A stretch of DNA of 64,000 bases from positions 248,001 through 312,000 of the forward strand of contig NZ_VIUW01000002.1 of assembly GCF_007828725.1 (NCBI RefSeq), in the 5' to 3' direction. Each line of letters begins with the position of its first letter. Within the stretch, counting starts at the first letter, position 1. Positions 34,349 through 42,849 of this stretch are shown here, piece after piece. A program made the position numbers and the translations under genes. The notes below the pieces were generated by a model. That model searched no databases, had not been told where the DNA came from, and was given only the letters and a program-made list of their open reading frames with translations. This DNA comes from Marihabitans asiaticum. GTDB lineage: Bacteria; Actinomycetota; Actinomycetes; Actinomycetales; Dermatophilaceae.

Positions 34349-35851
34349 CTATGCCTCCGGCTTGAGGTGGGGGAAGAGCAGGGTCTCGCGAATACCCGCA
34401 CCGGTGAAGAACATCACCATCCGGTCGATACCGATCCCGATCCCGCCCATGGGCGGCGCGCCGTACTCCAGCGCCCGCAGGAAATCCTCGTCGAGCTGCA
34501 TCGCCTCGGGGTCGCCCGCGGCTGCCGCGAGCGACTGCGCCGTGAGCACCTCGCGCTGGACCACGGGGTCGACCAGCTCGGTGAACCCGGTGCCTCGCTC
34601 GACCCCGGCGATGATGAGGTCCCAGGCGTGGATCAGTCGGGGGTCCTCGTCGTGCCGCCGCGCGAGCGGCTGCGCCTCGGCCGGATAGTCGCACACGAAG
34701 GTCGGCTCGAGGATCCCCGGCTCGACGATCTCGCCGAAGAGCTCCATGACGATCTTGCCGGCCGGCCAGGACGGGTCGACCTCGACCTCCCGCTCGGCGG
34801 CGATCGCGAGCAGATCCCCCTTCGCCGTGTCCGGGGTGACCTCCCGCCCGAGCGCCTCGGACAGGCCCGGGTAGACCGACAGCCAACGCCACGACCCGTC
34901 GAGGTCCACGGTCCCCATCGGCGTCTCCACCTGGCGCGACCCCAGCGCGTCGGCAACGGCGAGGTAGATCCGCCGGGTGAGGTCGGCGACGCTGCGCTGG
35001 TCGCCGTAGGCCTCGTACGCCTCGAGCATCGTGAACTCGGGGCTGTGCGTGGAGTCGACGCCCTCGTTGCGGAAGATCCGACCCATCTCGTAGACCCGGT
35101 CGACCCCGCCGACGACGGCCTTCTTGAGGTTGAGCTCAAGGGCGATCCGCAAGGACATGTCCTGGTCGAAGGCGTTCATGTGCGTCGCGAAGGGGCGAGC
35201 TGCTGCCCCGCCGTGGACCAGCTGGAGCACCGGGGTCTCGACCTCGACGTAGCCGTCACCGTCGAGGGTGGAGCGGACCGCGCGCAGCACCGTGGCCTTG
35301 GTGCGCACCATGTCGCGGGCCTCCTGGCGCACCACGAGGTCGGCGTAGCGCTGGCGCACCCTGGCCTCCTCGGAGAGCTCTTTGTGCAGCACGGGCAGCG
35401 GCCGCAGCGCCTTGCTCGCCATCGACCAGCTGCTCGCCATGACCGAGAGCTCACCGCGCCGGGAGCGGATCACCCGGCCGGTGACGCTGACGTGGTCGCC
35501 GAGGTCGACATCGGCCTTCCACGCCGCCAGCGACTCCTCGCCGACCTCAGCGAGCGAGAGCATCACCTGCAGCCGGTCACCGACGCCCTCCTGCAGCGAG
35601 GCGAAGGCGAGCTTGCCGGTGGTCCGCACGAACATCACCCGGCCCGCGACGGTGACGACGTCGTCGGTCTCCTCACCGGTCTCGAGGTGCTCGTACCGGG
35701 CGGCGACCTCGGCGAGCGTGTGGGTGCGCGCAACGCTCGTCGGGTACGGCGCGGCGCCCGCCGCGAGCAGCCGGTCCCGCTTCTCCCGGCGTACCCGGAG
35801 CTGCTCGGGCAGGTCGTCGGTCGGGTTCGGGTCGGCGGGGGTCTCACTCAC
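34349..35851 (-). CDS. lysS: Lysyl-tRNA synthetase, class II
   Basis: 500 residues. An N-terminal OB anticodon-binding domain (about 50-160) precedes the class II core with motif 1 near VETPVLQ, motif 2 YEMGRIFRNEGVDSTHSPEFT and motif 3 GIGIGIDRMVMFF. It charges tRNA(Lys). The GTG start at 35851 has no clear Shine-Dalgarno. The gene is flanked by lsr2 and panC, as in M. tuberculosis, but panD is not between them. Confidence 0.96.
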   Translation of the reverse strand: MSETPADPNPTDDLPEQLRVRREKRDRLLAAGAAPYPTSVARTHTLAEVAARYEHLETGEETDDVVTVAGRVMFVRTTGKLAFASLQEGVGDRLQVMLSLAEVGEESLAAWKADVDLGDHVSVTGRVIRSRRGELSVMASSWSMASKALRPLPVLHKELSEEARVRQRYADLVVRQEARDMVRTKATVLRAVRSTLDGDGYVEVETPVLQLVHGGAAARPFATHMNAFDQDMSLRIALELNLKKAVVGGVDRVYEMGRIFRNEGVDSTHSPEFTMLEAYEAYGDQRSVADLTRRIYLAVADALGSRQVETPMGTVDLDGSWRWLSVYPGLSEALGREVTPDTAKGDLLAIAAEREVEVDPSWPAGKIVMELFGEIVEPGILEPTFVCDYPAEAQPLARRHDEDPRLIHAWDLIIAGVERGTGFTELVDPVVQREVLTAQSLAAAAGDPEAMQLDEDFLRALEYGAPPMGGIGIGIDRMVMFFTGAGIRETLLFPHLKPEA

Positions 35852-35865
35852 TCGCCCGAGGATAT

Positions 35866-35889
35866 CGAAGGGGGCGGTCGCCCCCTTCG
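35866..35889. terminator. Inverted CGAAGGGG dyad between panC and lysS
   Basis: CGAAGGGGG and CCCCCTTCG pair across a 6-nt loop in the 52-bp panC-lysS gap. It could end panC transcripts or reduce read-through into lysS. Confidence 0.6.
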
Positions 35890-35903
35890 CCCGTCCGTCC
35901 GCC

Positions 35904-36809
35904 TCAGGGCACCGGGTCGAGGGTCTGGGAGAAGACGTCCCGCCGCCCGCCACCCGGACCGATGACCACCGGGGTGTTGTCGATGAGCCGGGTAGTCCCG
36001 ACCCGGCCCGCGACGGCGAGCAACGCCTCTCCGCGGTACCACTCGGGGACGTCCTCCAGCGTCGTCGGGTGAACCAGGACGAGGTAGTCCACGAGCACCA
36101 GCGGCTCCTGGACGAGGACGGCGCGGGCCGCGCGGCGGACCGACGAGGGACCCTCCGCGGCCGCAGCGGCGCCCGCGGAGAGCGCCTGGGAGAGCGAGAG
36201 CGCCACCTCGCGGTCGCTGTCGGTGAGGTAGGTGTTGCGGCTGCTCATCGCGAGACCGTCGGCCTCCCGCACGGTCGGCACCGAGACCACCTGGGCGGGG
36301 AAGTCGACGTCGCGGACCATCCGGCGGATGAGGAGGAGCTGCTGGGCGTCCTTCTGCCCGAAGTAGAAGGCGTCACCGCCGGTGAGGTGCATGAGCTTGG
36401 CGACGACGGTGAGCATGCCGTCGAAGTGGCCCGGCCGGGACTGCCCCTCGAGGACGTCGCCGAGCGGCCCCGCCGAGATCCGCACGCCGGGGTCACCATC
36501 GGGGTAGACGACGTCAGGGGTCGGGGCGAAGACGAGGTCGGCCCCCTCCCGCTCGCAGATCGCGAGGTCGTCGTCGAAGGTGCGCGGGTACTTCGAGAGG
36601 TCCTCGCGCGGCCCGAACTGCAGCGGGTTGAGGAAGATCGTCACGACGACGTGGTCGGCCTCCTCCCGCGCCTGCCGGATGAGAGTGGCGTGCCCCTCGT
36701 GCAGGGCCCCCATGGTCATCACGACCGCGGTCTGCCCGGCCAGCTCCGCGCGGGCGGCCCGCAGCTCGTCGCGGGTGCGGGCGACCCGGGGTGTGCTCGG
36801 CTCGGTCAT
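35904..36809 (-). CDS. panC: Pantothenate synthetase
   Basis: 301 residues. It joins pantoate and beta-alanine using ATP. MGALHEGHATLI is the HIGH-type motif, FLNPLQFGPREDL binds pantoate, and GQKDAQQLLLIRRM and MSSRNTYL (KMSxS type) are present. The ATG overlaps the DUF2520 gene by 4 nt. Beta-alanine would come from PanD, which is not in this window. Confidence 0.96.
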   Translation of the reverse strand: MTEPSTPRVARTRDELRAARAELAGQTAVVMTMGALHEGHATLIRQAREEADHVVVTIFLNPLQFGPREDLSKYPRTFDDDLAICEREGADLVFAPTPDVVYPDGDPGVRISAGPLGDVLEGQSRPGHFDGMLTVVAKLMHLTGGDAFYFGQKDAQQLLLIRRMVRDVDFPAQVVSVPTVREADGLAMSSRNTYLTDSDREVALSLSQALSAGAAAAAEGPSSVRRAARAVLVQEPLVLVDYLVLVHPTTLEDVPEWYRGEALLAVAGRVGTTRLIDNTPVVIGPGGGRRDVFSQTLDPVP

Positions 36810-37780
36810 CGGTGGTCCTTCTCGTCGGGTGTCGGTGGCGGGACGGCTGGCGAGGACAGCGGCGAAGGGGGCGTGCCCGCCTCCCCGAGGGCGGCGAGGA
36901 CGGCGTCGGCCTGGTCGGGCCGGAGCCGACGGGTGCGCGCCGCCCGGTGCGCGGTGGCCGTGGCGTGCGCGACATAGGCCGGGCGCAGGTCCTCGGCCAG
37001 CGGCTCGAGGGCGTCGAGGTGAGCGGCGAGGGTGCCGACGTCGCCTCGCGAGACGGGGCCGGTCAGGGCGCCGTCACCCGAGGCGAGGGAGCCGTCGAGA
37101 CTGGCCTGCAGCAGGGGGCGCAGCAGCCTCTCCCCGTCCTCGATACCGGCCGCGGCGAGGATCTCGCGAGCCTGCGCGACGAGGGTGACGAGGTGGTTCG
37201 AGCCGTGCGCGAGCGCTGCGTGGTAGAGCGTGCGTGCCTCCTCCGGCACCCAGACCGGCTCGCCGCCCATCTCGACGACGAGCGCCTCGGCGACGGCACG
37301 CACCGGGTCGGGCGCGGTGATGCCGAAGCAGCACTCGGTCAGGCGCGCCAGGTCGAGGCTGGTCCCGGTGAAGGTCATCGCGGGGTGCAGGGCGAGGGGG
37401 AGGACGCCTCGGTCCGCCGCGGGAGCGAAGGGGGCGAGCCCGTGCCGCCCCGAGGTGTGCGCCGCGATCTGGCCGGGCCGCCACAGACCCCGCGCGCCGA
37501 GACCGGCGACGAGGTCGGCGAGGGCGTCGTCGGGCACGGCGAGGAGTACGAGGTCGCCAGCAGCGACGACGTCCTCGACGGGCTGCACCGGCACACCGGG
37601 CAGCAGCGCGTCGGCCCGCTCCCGGCTGGCCTCGCTCACGGCGCTGACGGCGACGACACGGTGGCCCGCGGCGGCGAGGGCGGCGCCGAGGACCGCGCCG
37701 ACTCGCCCGGCACCGACGACACCGACCCGCAGCCACGGTCGCGGCATGTCCGGGTCGGTCCTGCTCGCGCCGGTGGTCAC
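36806..37780 (-). CDS. Rossmann-like and DUF2520 domain protein
   Basis: 324 residues. An N-terminal Rossmann domain (VGVVGAGRVGAVLGAAL, residues 18-34) is followed by an all-helical DUF2520 domain (from about 150). The fold resembles ketopantoate reductases and 6-phosphogluconate dehydrogenases. It is coupled to panC by a 4-nt overlap, so a role in pantoate supply is a fair inference but unproven. GTG start; TACCGT lies 7 nt upstream. Confidence 0.85.
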   Translation of the reverse strand: MTTGASRTDPDMPRPWLRVGVVGAGRVGAVLGAALAAAGHRVVAVSAVSEASRERADALLPGVPVQPVEDVVAAGDLVLLAVPDDALADLVAGLGARGLWRPGQIAAHTSGRHGLAPFAPAADRGVLPLALHPAMTFTGTSLDLARLTECCFGITAPDPVRAVAEALVVEMGGEPVWVPEEARTLYHAALAHGSNHLVTLVAQAREILAAAGIEDGERLLRPLLQASLDGSLASGDGALTGPVSRGDVGTLAAHLDALEPLAEDLRPAYVAHATATAHRAARTRRLRPDQADAVLAALGEAGTPPSPLSSPAVPPPTPDEKDHR

Positions 37781-37787
37781 GGCCCCG

Positions 37788-37793
37788 ACGGTA
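37788..37793 (-). promoter_or_regulatory. Putative -10 box of the DUF2520-panC operon (leaderless type)
   Basis: TACCGT on the minus strand, 7 nt before the GTG at 37780. Confidence 0.5.
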
Positions 37794-37810
37794 CCGGCCC
37801 GCCTGACTCC

Positions 37811-37816
37811 TACGCT
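37811..37816 (+). promoter_or_regulatory. Putative -10 box of the MidA-like gene (leaderless type)
   Basis: TACGCT on the plus strand, 7 nt before the GTG at 37824. It is divergent from the DUF2520 promoter 18 bp away. Confidence 0.5.
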
Positions 37817-37823
37817 GGCGGAC

Positions 37824-38771
37824 GTGCAGAGCTGGGCGCGGGCGTGGGACGAGGCGTTGTACGGCGCCGGCGGCTTTTACCGGGGGTCGGCCGGTCCGGC
37901 GGGCCACTTCGCGACGGCGACCCACGGCGTCCCCGGGCGTGCCCTGGCGCGCACCCTGGCCAATCTGGCCAGTGAGCTCGGCGCCGACGGGGTCGTCGAC
38001 CTCGGCGCGGGTCGCGGTGAGCTGCTCGAGGCGTTGCGCGAGGTCGGCTTCGCCGGCGCCCTGACCGGCTGCGACGTCGTCGAGCGACCGACGAGCCTGT
38101 CGCCGGGGATCGGGTGGGTGCGCTCCCCTGGCGGCGCACGGCTGCCGGGGGTCGAGCAGGTCGCCCAGGCGGGCGCCGTGCCGCTGGGGCGGGCGCTGGT
38201 GGTGGCGCACGAGTGGCTCGACGTCGTGCCATGCACGATCGCCGAGGTGGACCCGCACGGTCGGCTGCGAACCGTCGAGGTCGACGCGTCCAGCCGGGAG
38301 CGACTGGGGCAAGAGCCCGTGCGCGCCGAGCAGGAGTGGGCGCACCGATGGTGGCCGGAGCGCGATCCCGGCTCCCGGGTCGAGATCGGCCTCGCACGAG
38401 ACGAGGCCTGGGCGACGATGCTCGAGCGGTGGCGGCCGCTGGCGGCGGTGGCGATCGACTACGGCCACACCCGGGAGAGCCGCCCTCGCCACGGCACGCT
38501 CACCGGCTACCGCGAAGGGCGAGCGGTTCCGCCGGTCCCGGACGGCAGCGGTGACCTCACCGCGCACGTGGCGGTGGACTCCCTTCGCCAGAGCACCCGG
38601 CTGCTCGGCCGTGAGGCGGTCCGCCGCTGGGGACCGTCCTCGGCATTACCTGACCCCCGCGAGGCCAGCACCGACCCGTCCCGCTACCTCCAGGGCCTCG
38701 CCGACGCCGGCGCCACCACATCGCTCACCGGCCACCCCTTCGGCGACTTCTGGTGGGTCATCGCCCGGTGA
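37824..38771 (+). CDS. MidA/NDUFAF7-like SAM-dependent methyltransferase
   Basis: 315 residues. SAM site VVDLGAGRGELLEAL (58-71), then VVAHEWLDVVPC and AIDYGHTRESRPRHGTLTGY. The last two are landmarks of the MidA family (DUF185), whose mitochondrial member NDUFAF7 dimethylates an arginine of the NuoD homologue NDUFS2. It is shorter than typical members. A NuoD-like gene lies 2.5 kb downstream on the same strand, which fits an enzyme-substrate pair. GTG start, leaderless layout. Confidence 0.85.
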   Translation: MQSWARAWDEALYGAGGFYRGSAGPAGHFATATHGVPGRALARTLANLASELGADGVVDLGAGRGELLEALREVGFAGALTGCDVVERPTSLSPGIGWVRSPGGARLPGVEQVAQAGAVPLGRALVVAHEWLDVVPCTIAEVDPHGRLRTVEVDASSRERLGQEPVRAEQEWAHRWWPERDPGSRVEIGLARDEAWATMLERWRPLAAVAIDYGHTRESRPRHGTLTGYREGRAVPPVPDGSGDLTAHVAVDSLRQSTRLLGREAVRRWGPSSALPDPREASTDPSRYLQGLADAGATTSLTGHPFGDFWWVIAR

Positions 38772-38787
38772 CTCCCCGAGCGGGCCG

Positions 38788-39969
38788 CTAGGCGGGGGCC
38801 AGGACGAGTCGCTCGAAGCCGCGCAGGACGAAGGTGGGCCGGCGCACCGCGTCGCGAACCTCCAGAGGCGGGTGGGCCGAGAGGAGGGCGCGCACCGCCT
38901 GCTGCATCTCGAGACGGGCGAGCGGGGCCCCGATGCAGAAGTGGATGCCGAGACCGAACGCGAGATGAGGGTTCGGCGAGCGGCGGGGGTCGAAGACGTC
39001 CGGATCGGCGAAGACGGCCGGGTCACGGTTTGCCGCCCCGAGCAGGACCACGACCTTCTCCCCCTTCGCCACCTCGTGGCCGGCGACGACCACGTCCTGC
39101 GTCGCGGTCCGCTCGAAGAGGTGCAGCGGGCTGTCGTGACGCAGCATCTCCTCGACCAGCGACTCGGTGGCGCCCTCATCGTCGGTGTCCACGGCGGGGG
39201 CTCCGGCGGTCAGCCAGGAGTGCATGCCGTTGCCCAGGCCGTTGACGCTCGCCTCGTGCCCGGCGTTGAGCAGCAGCACGACGGTCGCGACGAGCTCGCG
39301 CCGGCTCAGCCGGTCGCCGGCATCGCGGGCGGTCACGAGATCGGTCAGGAGGTCGCTGCCGGGATGCCGGGCGCGGTGGTCGGCGAGCGCGTCGGCGTAC
39401 TCGGCGAAGTCGCGCGCCGCCTGCTGGGCCGCCGCCTGCTCCTGCGGCGTGGGCGAGACCTCGTACATCTTCACGATGGCCTGGCTCCACGGCCGCAGCA
39501 GGTGCCGGTCGGCCTGCGGCCAGTCCAGCAGCTCGGCGATGACGGTGACCGGCAACGGCTCGGCGACCGCGTCGATGAGGTCGAAGGGGCCATCGCCTGC
39601 CTGCTCGACGAGCTCACGGGCGATCTTCTCGATGCGGGGAGCGAGCCGCGCCACGTGACCGCGACCGAAGGCACCCGCGACGAGGCGACGCAGCCGGGTG
39701 TGCTTCGGCGGCTCGCTGTCGAGGATCGAGTCGGCGTGCAGCCAGTTGAAGGTCGACCAGTCCGCCGCCGGCTCGCGGTCGGTGAAGATCCGGCCCAGCG
39801 AGCGGTTCCGCAGCGCGGCGGACACCTGCTCGTGCCCCGTCGCGACGTGCGCGTGCAGGCCTTCGTGCCAGGCGAAGGGGGCGTGCTCGCGCAGGTGGTG
39901 CAGCGCGGGATAGGGGTCGGCGACGACCTCCGGGTCGTCCAGGTCGAGCAGGTCGGCCGGTTCGGGCAT
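38788..39969 (-). CDS. Cytochrome P450
   Basis: 393 residues. The heme loop is HLAFGLGIHFCIGAPLARLE with the thiolate cysteine near residue 343. The ExxR helix is EEMLRH, and the I-helix LLLNAGHEASVNGL has Ser where Thr is common. It is a soluble class I bacterial P450 needing ferredoxin and reductase; none is adjacent. ATG 39969 is preceded by GAGGA. The substrate is unknown. It is convergent with the MidA-like gene, 16 nt apart. Confidence 0.93.
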   Translation of the reverse strand: MPEPADLLDLDDPEVVADPYPALHHLREHAPFAWHEGLHAHVATGHEQVSAALRNRSLGRIFTDREPAADWSTFNWLHADSILDSEPPKHTRLRRLVAGAFGRGHVARLAPRIEKIARELVEQAGDGPFDLIDAVAEPLPVTVIAELLDWPQADRHLLRPWSQAIVKMYEVSPTPQEQAAAQQAARDFAEYADALADHRARHPGSDLLTDLVTARDAGDRLSRRELVATVVLLLNAGHEASVNGLGNGMHSWLTAGAPAVDTDDEGATESLVEEMLRHDSPLHLFERTATQDVVVAGHEVAKGEKVVVLLGAANRDPAVFADPDVFDPRRSPNPHLAFGLGIHFCIGAPLARLEMQQAVRALLSAHPPLEVRDAVRRPTFVLRGFERLVLAPA

Positions 39970-40054
39970 GGGCCGATCCTCGCAAATCGAGTGAAGCCGC
40001 ACCTACCAAGGCTCGTACCACCCAAGGCCGCACCTCCCGGCAAGGCCTTGCGAG

Positions 40055-41242
40055 CTACTGGGCGCCGGGGACGACCGGCCCGGTCCGGGTCAGGCTGCGG
40101 GTCATCGCGGCGGCGATGAGCTCTTGCCCTCTCGGCCCGGGGTGGAGGGCGTCGAGATAGACCCCCTTCGGGGCGCCCGCTACCGGGGGAAGGTCGCTGC
40201 CGATGTCGACATAGGCGACCCCGCGGTCGCCTGCCAGCTCCTGCAGGGAGGCGCGGTAGTCCCACCACGAGGTGTCGAAGAAGCCGGGCGGTGGGGTGTG
40301 CCAGGACGCCAGCAGCACCGGGCCGCGGTACCCGCTGGAGCGGGCGATCGCGATGATCCGGGCGACGCTGCGCTGCAGCTGCTCCGGCGAGCGCCCGGCG
40401 CGGGCGTCGTTGAAGCCGAGCGGAAGGACGAGGAGGTCGGGGTTCATCGAGATCGAGTCGCGGACGTAGTCCGGTCGAGCGCTCACCGTGCTTGCGGCGA
40501 TGCCGGAGTGCGAGGCGTCGACGACGTGAACGCACCGGCCACGGTCGCCCAGATAGGGCGTCATGTCTGTCACCGTCGCGTACCGCTTGCGGCTCACGTT
40601 GGTCACCGTGTACCTGCGCTGCTCGACGTCCCGGGTCGCCGAGAACCAGACCTGACGGGCCGATTCCTCGGACTCGGTCTCGATCGCCGCCCCGGCCAGC
40701 GCGGTCTCACCGTCGACGGTGACCCGCAGGACGCCCCCGACCCGGCCGGTACGGTAGCCGATCGCCACCTCCGCCGCCCGGGCCCGCCAGGTGATCGACG
40801 CGCCAGGACCGAGCAGCACCGCCCGACCGCCGGGCCCGACCTCGTCGAGCAGGAGGTGCTCGCCGTCGATCTGCGGGTCGGGCAGGCTCGGCGCCGCGTA
40901 CCACGCCGGCACGAGCGAGGTCGTTCCTTCGTACCCACCACTGCCGACGGGGCAGGTCGAACCCGGCAGGGTCGCGCGGAGGTTGTCTTGCAACCGGCCG
41001 ACCCACCGTCGCTCGAGGTCGGCGACCGCGCCGTAGCCCTCGCTGACGGAGTCGCCCATGACGACGACCGTCGCGGGCGCGTCGGCGGAGCCGTCGAGGG
41101 CGCGGTACCAGGGCTCGAGGACGCTGACGTGGGCCACCTGTCCTCGGGCCTCGCCCTGCTCGGACCAGGGCACCCCCGTAGCGGCGGCGAGCGCGACCGC
41201 CGAGAGTGCGCCCGCCAGGAGGGCACGGGCAGATGGGGGCAC
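40055..41242 (-). CDS. Secreted SGNH/GDSL-family hydrolase
   Basis: 395 residues. An N-terminal signal or anchor segment (about 5-24) leads to the SGNH core. The nucleophile is S65 in VVMGDSVSEGYG. GFNDARAG supplies the Asn block and DALHPGPRG, near the end, the Asp/His pair. A beta-rich insertion of about 150 residues sits in the middle. It is probably an extracytoplasmic esterase or cell-envelope deacetylase. GTG start; TACAGT 7 nt upstream. Divergent from the NuoD-like gene. Confidence 0.85.
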   Translation of the reverse strand: MPPSARALLAGALSAVALAAATGVPWSEQGEARGQVAHVSVLEPWYRALDGSADAPATVVVMGDSVSEGYGAVADLERRWVGRLQDNLRATLPGSTCPVGSGGYEGTTSLVPAWYAAPSLPDPQIDGEHLLLDEVGPGGRAVLLGPGASITWRARAAEVAIGYRTGRVGGVLRVTVDGETALAGAAIETESEESARQVWFSATRDVEQRRYTVTNVSRKRYATVTDMTPYLGDRGRCVHVVDASHSGIAASTVSARPDYVRDSISMNPDLLVLPLGFNDARAGRSPEQLQRSVARIIAIARSSGYRGPVLLASWHTPPPGFFDTSWWDYRASLQELAGDRGVAYVDIGSDLPPVAGAPKGVYLDALHPGPRGQELIAAAMTRSLTRTGPVVPGAQ

Positions 41243-41249
41243 GGTCTCG

Positions 41250-41255
41250 ACTGTA
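41250..41255 (-). promoter_or_regulatory. Putative -10 box of the SGNH hydrolase gene (leaderless type)
   Basis: TACAGT on the minus strand, 7 nt before the GTG at 41242. Confidence 0.5.
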
Positions 41256-41289
41256 ACCAGGCTGGCCGTTGGCAGCGCCGGGGAGAAGG

Positions 41290-41295
41290 CATACT
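41290..41295 (+). promoter_or_regulatory. Putative -10 box of the NuoD-like gene
   Basis: CATACT, 7 nt before the ATG at 41303; weaker match to TANNNT. Confidence 0.35.
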
Positions 41296-41302
41296 CGCCC
41301 GC

Positions 41303-42472
41303 ATGCCAGACCGCTCGCCCGCTGCCTCGGAGCTCACGCTCGGCGTCGGCGGTGGCGGCCAAGGCGTCGACCTGGTCCTCGGGCTGGGCCCGCACCACCC
41401 GTCCGCGCACGGCATGCTGCGACTGCGAGTGTCCCTGCGAGACGATGTCATCGAACGCGCCGAGCCCGTCGTGGGGTACCTCCACCGCGGCGCCGAGAAG
41501 CTCTTCGAGGTGCGCGACTACCGCCAGATCACCGTCCTGGCCAACCGGCACGACTGGCTGTCGGCCTTCAGCAGCGAGCTCGGCGTCGTCCTCGGCGTCG
41601 AGGCGATGCTCGGGATGGAGCTGCCCGAACGCGCCGTCTGGGCTCGCACCCTGCTCGCCGAGCTGGGCCGCGTGCTCAGCCACCTGGTCTTCCTCGGCGC
41701 CTTCCCCGTCGAGGGTGGGTCCTCGCCGGTGGCCGCCGAGGCGCACGCGGCCCGGGAGGGGGTCCAGGCGGTCATGGAGGAGCTCACCGGCGGGCGGATG
41801 CACTTCATGTTCAACCGCGTCGGGGGTCTCAAGGACGACCTGCCCGCCGGCTGGCTCGGGAGGGTCGACGACACCTGCGCCGACGTCCGCCGCAGGCTGG
41901 CCGTCATCTCGGAGGCGCTGCTGGCCGACCCCGCGGTCGACAGGGCGAAGGGGGTGGGCCGACTCCCCCCTTCGCTCGCCCTGGACCTGGGGGTGAGTGG
42001 GCCCGCTGCGCGGGCCAGCGGGATCGACATGGACCTGCGCCGCGACGCGCCCTACCTTGCCTACGGTGACCTCTTCTCCCCGGGGGGTCCGGGGAGGGTC
42101 ATCACCCGCTCGGCCGGGGACGTGCCGGCCCGCCTGGAGGTGCTGCTGGAGCAGAGCGCCGTCTCGCTGGATCTCGTCGACGCCTGCGTCGAGGGGATGC
42201 GCTCGCTGCCGCAGGGGCCGATCAACCAGCGCCTGCCCAAGGTGCTGCGGGTGCCGGAGGGTGACCGGTACACGGCGACGGAGAGCCCGCTCGGCGAGAA
42301 CGGCTACTACCTCGTCTCCCGAGGAGACAAGACGCCCTGGCGGCTGAAGCTGCGCTCCGCCTCCTTCTGCACCGTCTCCTCGCTCGGCTTCGTCGTGCCG
42401 GGGCACCGCGTCGAGGAGCTCGTCCCCCTGCTGGCCTCGATGTGCTTCATGATCGGCGACGCCGACCGATGA
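41303..42472 (+). CDS. Orphan NADH-quinone oxidoreductase subunit D-like protein
   Basis: 389 residues, 49-kDa/NuoD family. GLGPHHPSAHGMLRL (about 27-41), GYLHRGAEKLFE (59-70, with R62) and a C-terminal PWRLKLRSASFCTVSSLGFVV block with MIGDADR are conserved. Parts of the core diverge: the usual DRLDYLSP-type segment reads NRHDWLSAF. No other complex I genes are in the window. R62 matches the arginine of NDUFS2 methylated by NDUFAF7, and a MidA-like methyltransferase is nearby. It may be a paralogue serving another oxidoreductase. Confidence 0.88.
   Translation: MPDRSPAASELTLGVGGGGQGVDLVLGLGPHHPSAHGMLRLRVSLRDDVIERAEPVVGYLHRGAEKLFEVRDYRQITVLANRHDWLSAFSSELGVVLGVEAMLGMELPERAVWARTLLAELGRVLSHLVFLGAFPVEGGSSPVAAEAHAAREGVQAVMEELTGGRMHFMFNRVGGLKDDLPAGWLGRVDDTCADVRRRLAVISEALLADPAVDRAKGVGRLPPSLALDLGVSGPAARASGIDMDLRRDAPYLAYGDLFSPGGPGRVITRSAGDVPARLEVLLEQSAVSLDLVDACVEGMRSLPQGPINQRLPKVLRVPEGDRYTATESPLGENGYYLVSRGDKTPWRLKLRSASFCTVSSLGFVVPGHRVEELVPLLASMCFMIGDADR
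41945..41975. repeat. Inverted GCGAAGGGG dyad within the NuoD-like gene
   Basis: GCGAAGGGGG and CCCCCCTTCGC separated by about 10 nt, in coding sequence for AKG...PPFA-like residues. The encoded segment looks like an insertion in the protein. Confidence 0.85.
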
Positions 42473-42525
42473 GGCGACAACCGCGGCGCGTGCCCAGGTC
42501 TCGCGATGTGACCGATCAGTAGTTT

Positions 42526-42846
42526 GTGGCTCGAAACCCCTGCCGACCTGCACGGACGGGGCTAGGTCGATGCTCGCTGGATGTCAAGCTCGCGCACCTG
42601 GGTGCGGGCCGAAGAGAGGTCCGTGCCGGCGACACGGTCAAGGTGACCTATGGCTCAGGGAAGGTCGTGAACTTCCGGATCACTCGTTCCGAGGCCGCGG
42701 GCAAGACCCAGGTGCCCACCGACGACTCGATCTGGGACCACGACAACCCGCGCCCGGTGTTGCGACTCATCACCTGCGACCCGACCACGCCACTCGACGG
42801 AGGCCACTACCAGGGCAACTGGGTGGTGTGGGCCGAGCCCGCATGA
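42526..42846 (+). pseudogene. 5'-truncated class F sortase remnant
   Basis: 106 codons. The second half (AGDTVKVTYGSGKVVNFRI ... LRLITCDP ... GHYQGNWVVWA) matches the C-terminal half of class F sortases, with the catalytic cysteine at C84. The N-terminal membrane anchor and the catalytic-histidine region are missing, and upstream sequence does not restore them. The Arg expected in HYRDN reads Gln. It is therefore probably not functional. It ends 3 nt from the convergent DUF3180 gene. Confidence 0.7.
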
Positions 42847-42849
42847 CCG

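Noticed and set aside
41243-42553. Long N-terminal extension of the SGNH hydrolase frame
   Set aside because: It is antisense to the NuoD-like gene and would precede a signal peptide. The start at GTG 41242 with its -10 box is preferred.
42526-42846. Intact small sortase
   Set aside because: Catalytic His region and membrane anchor are missing, so it is listed as a remnant.
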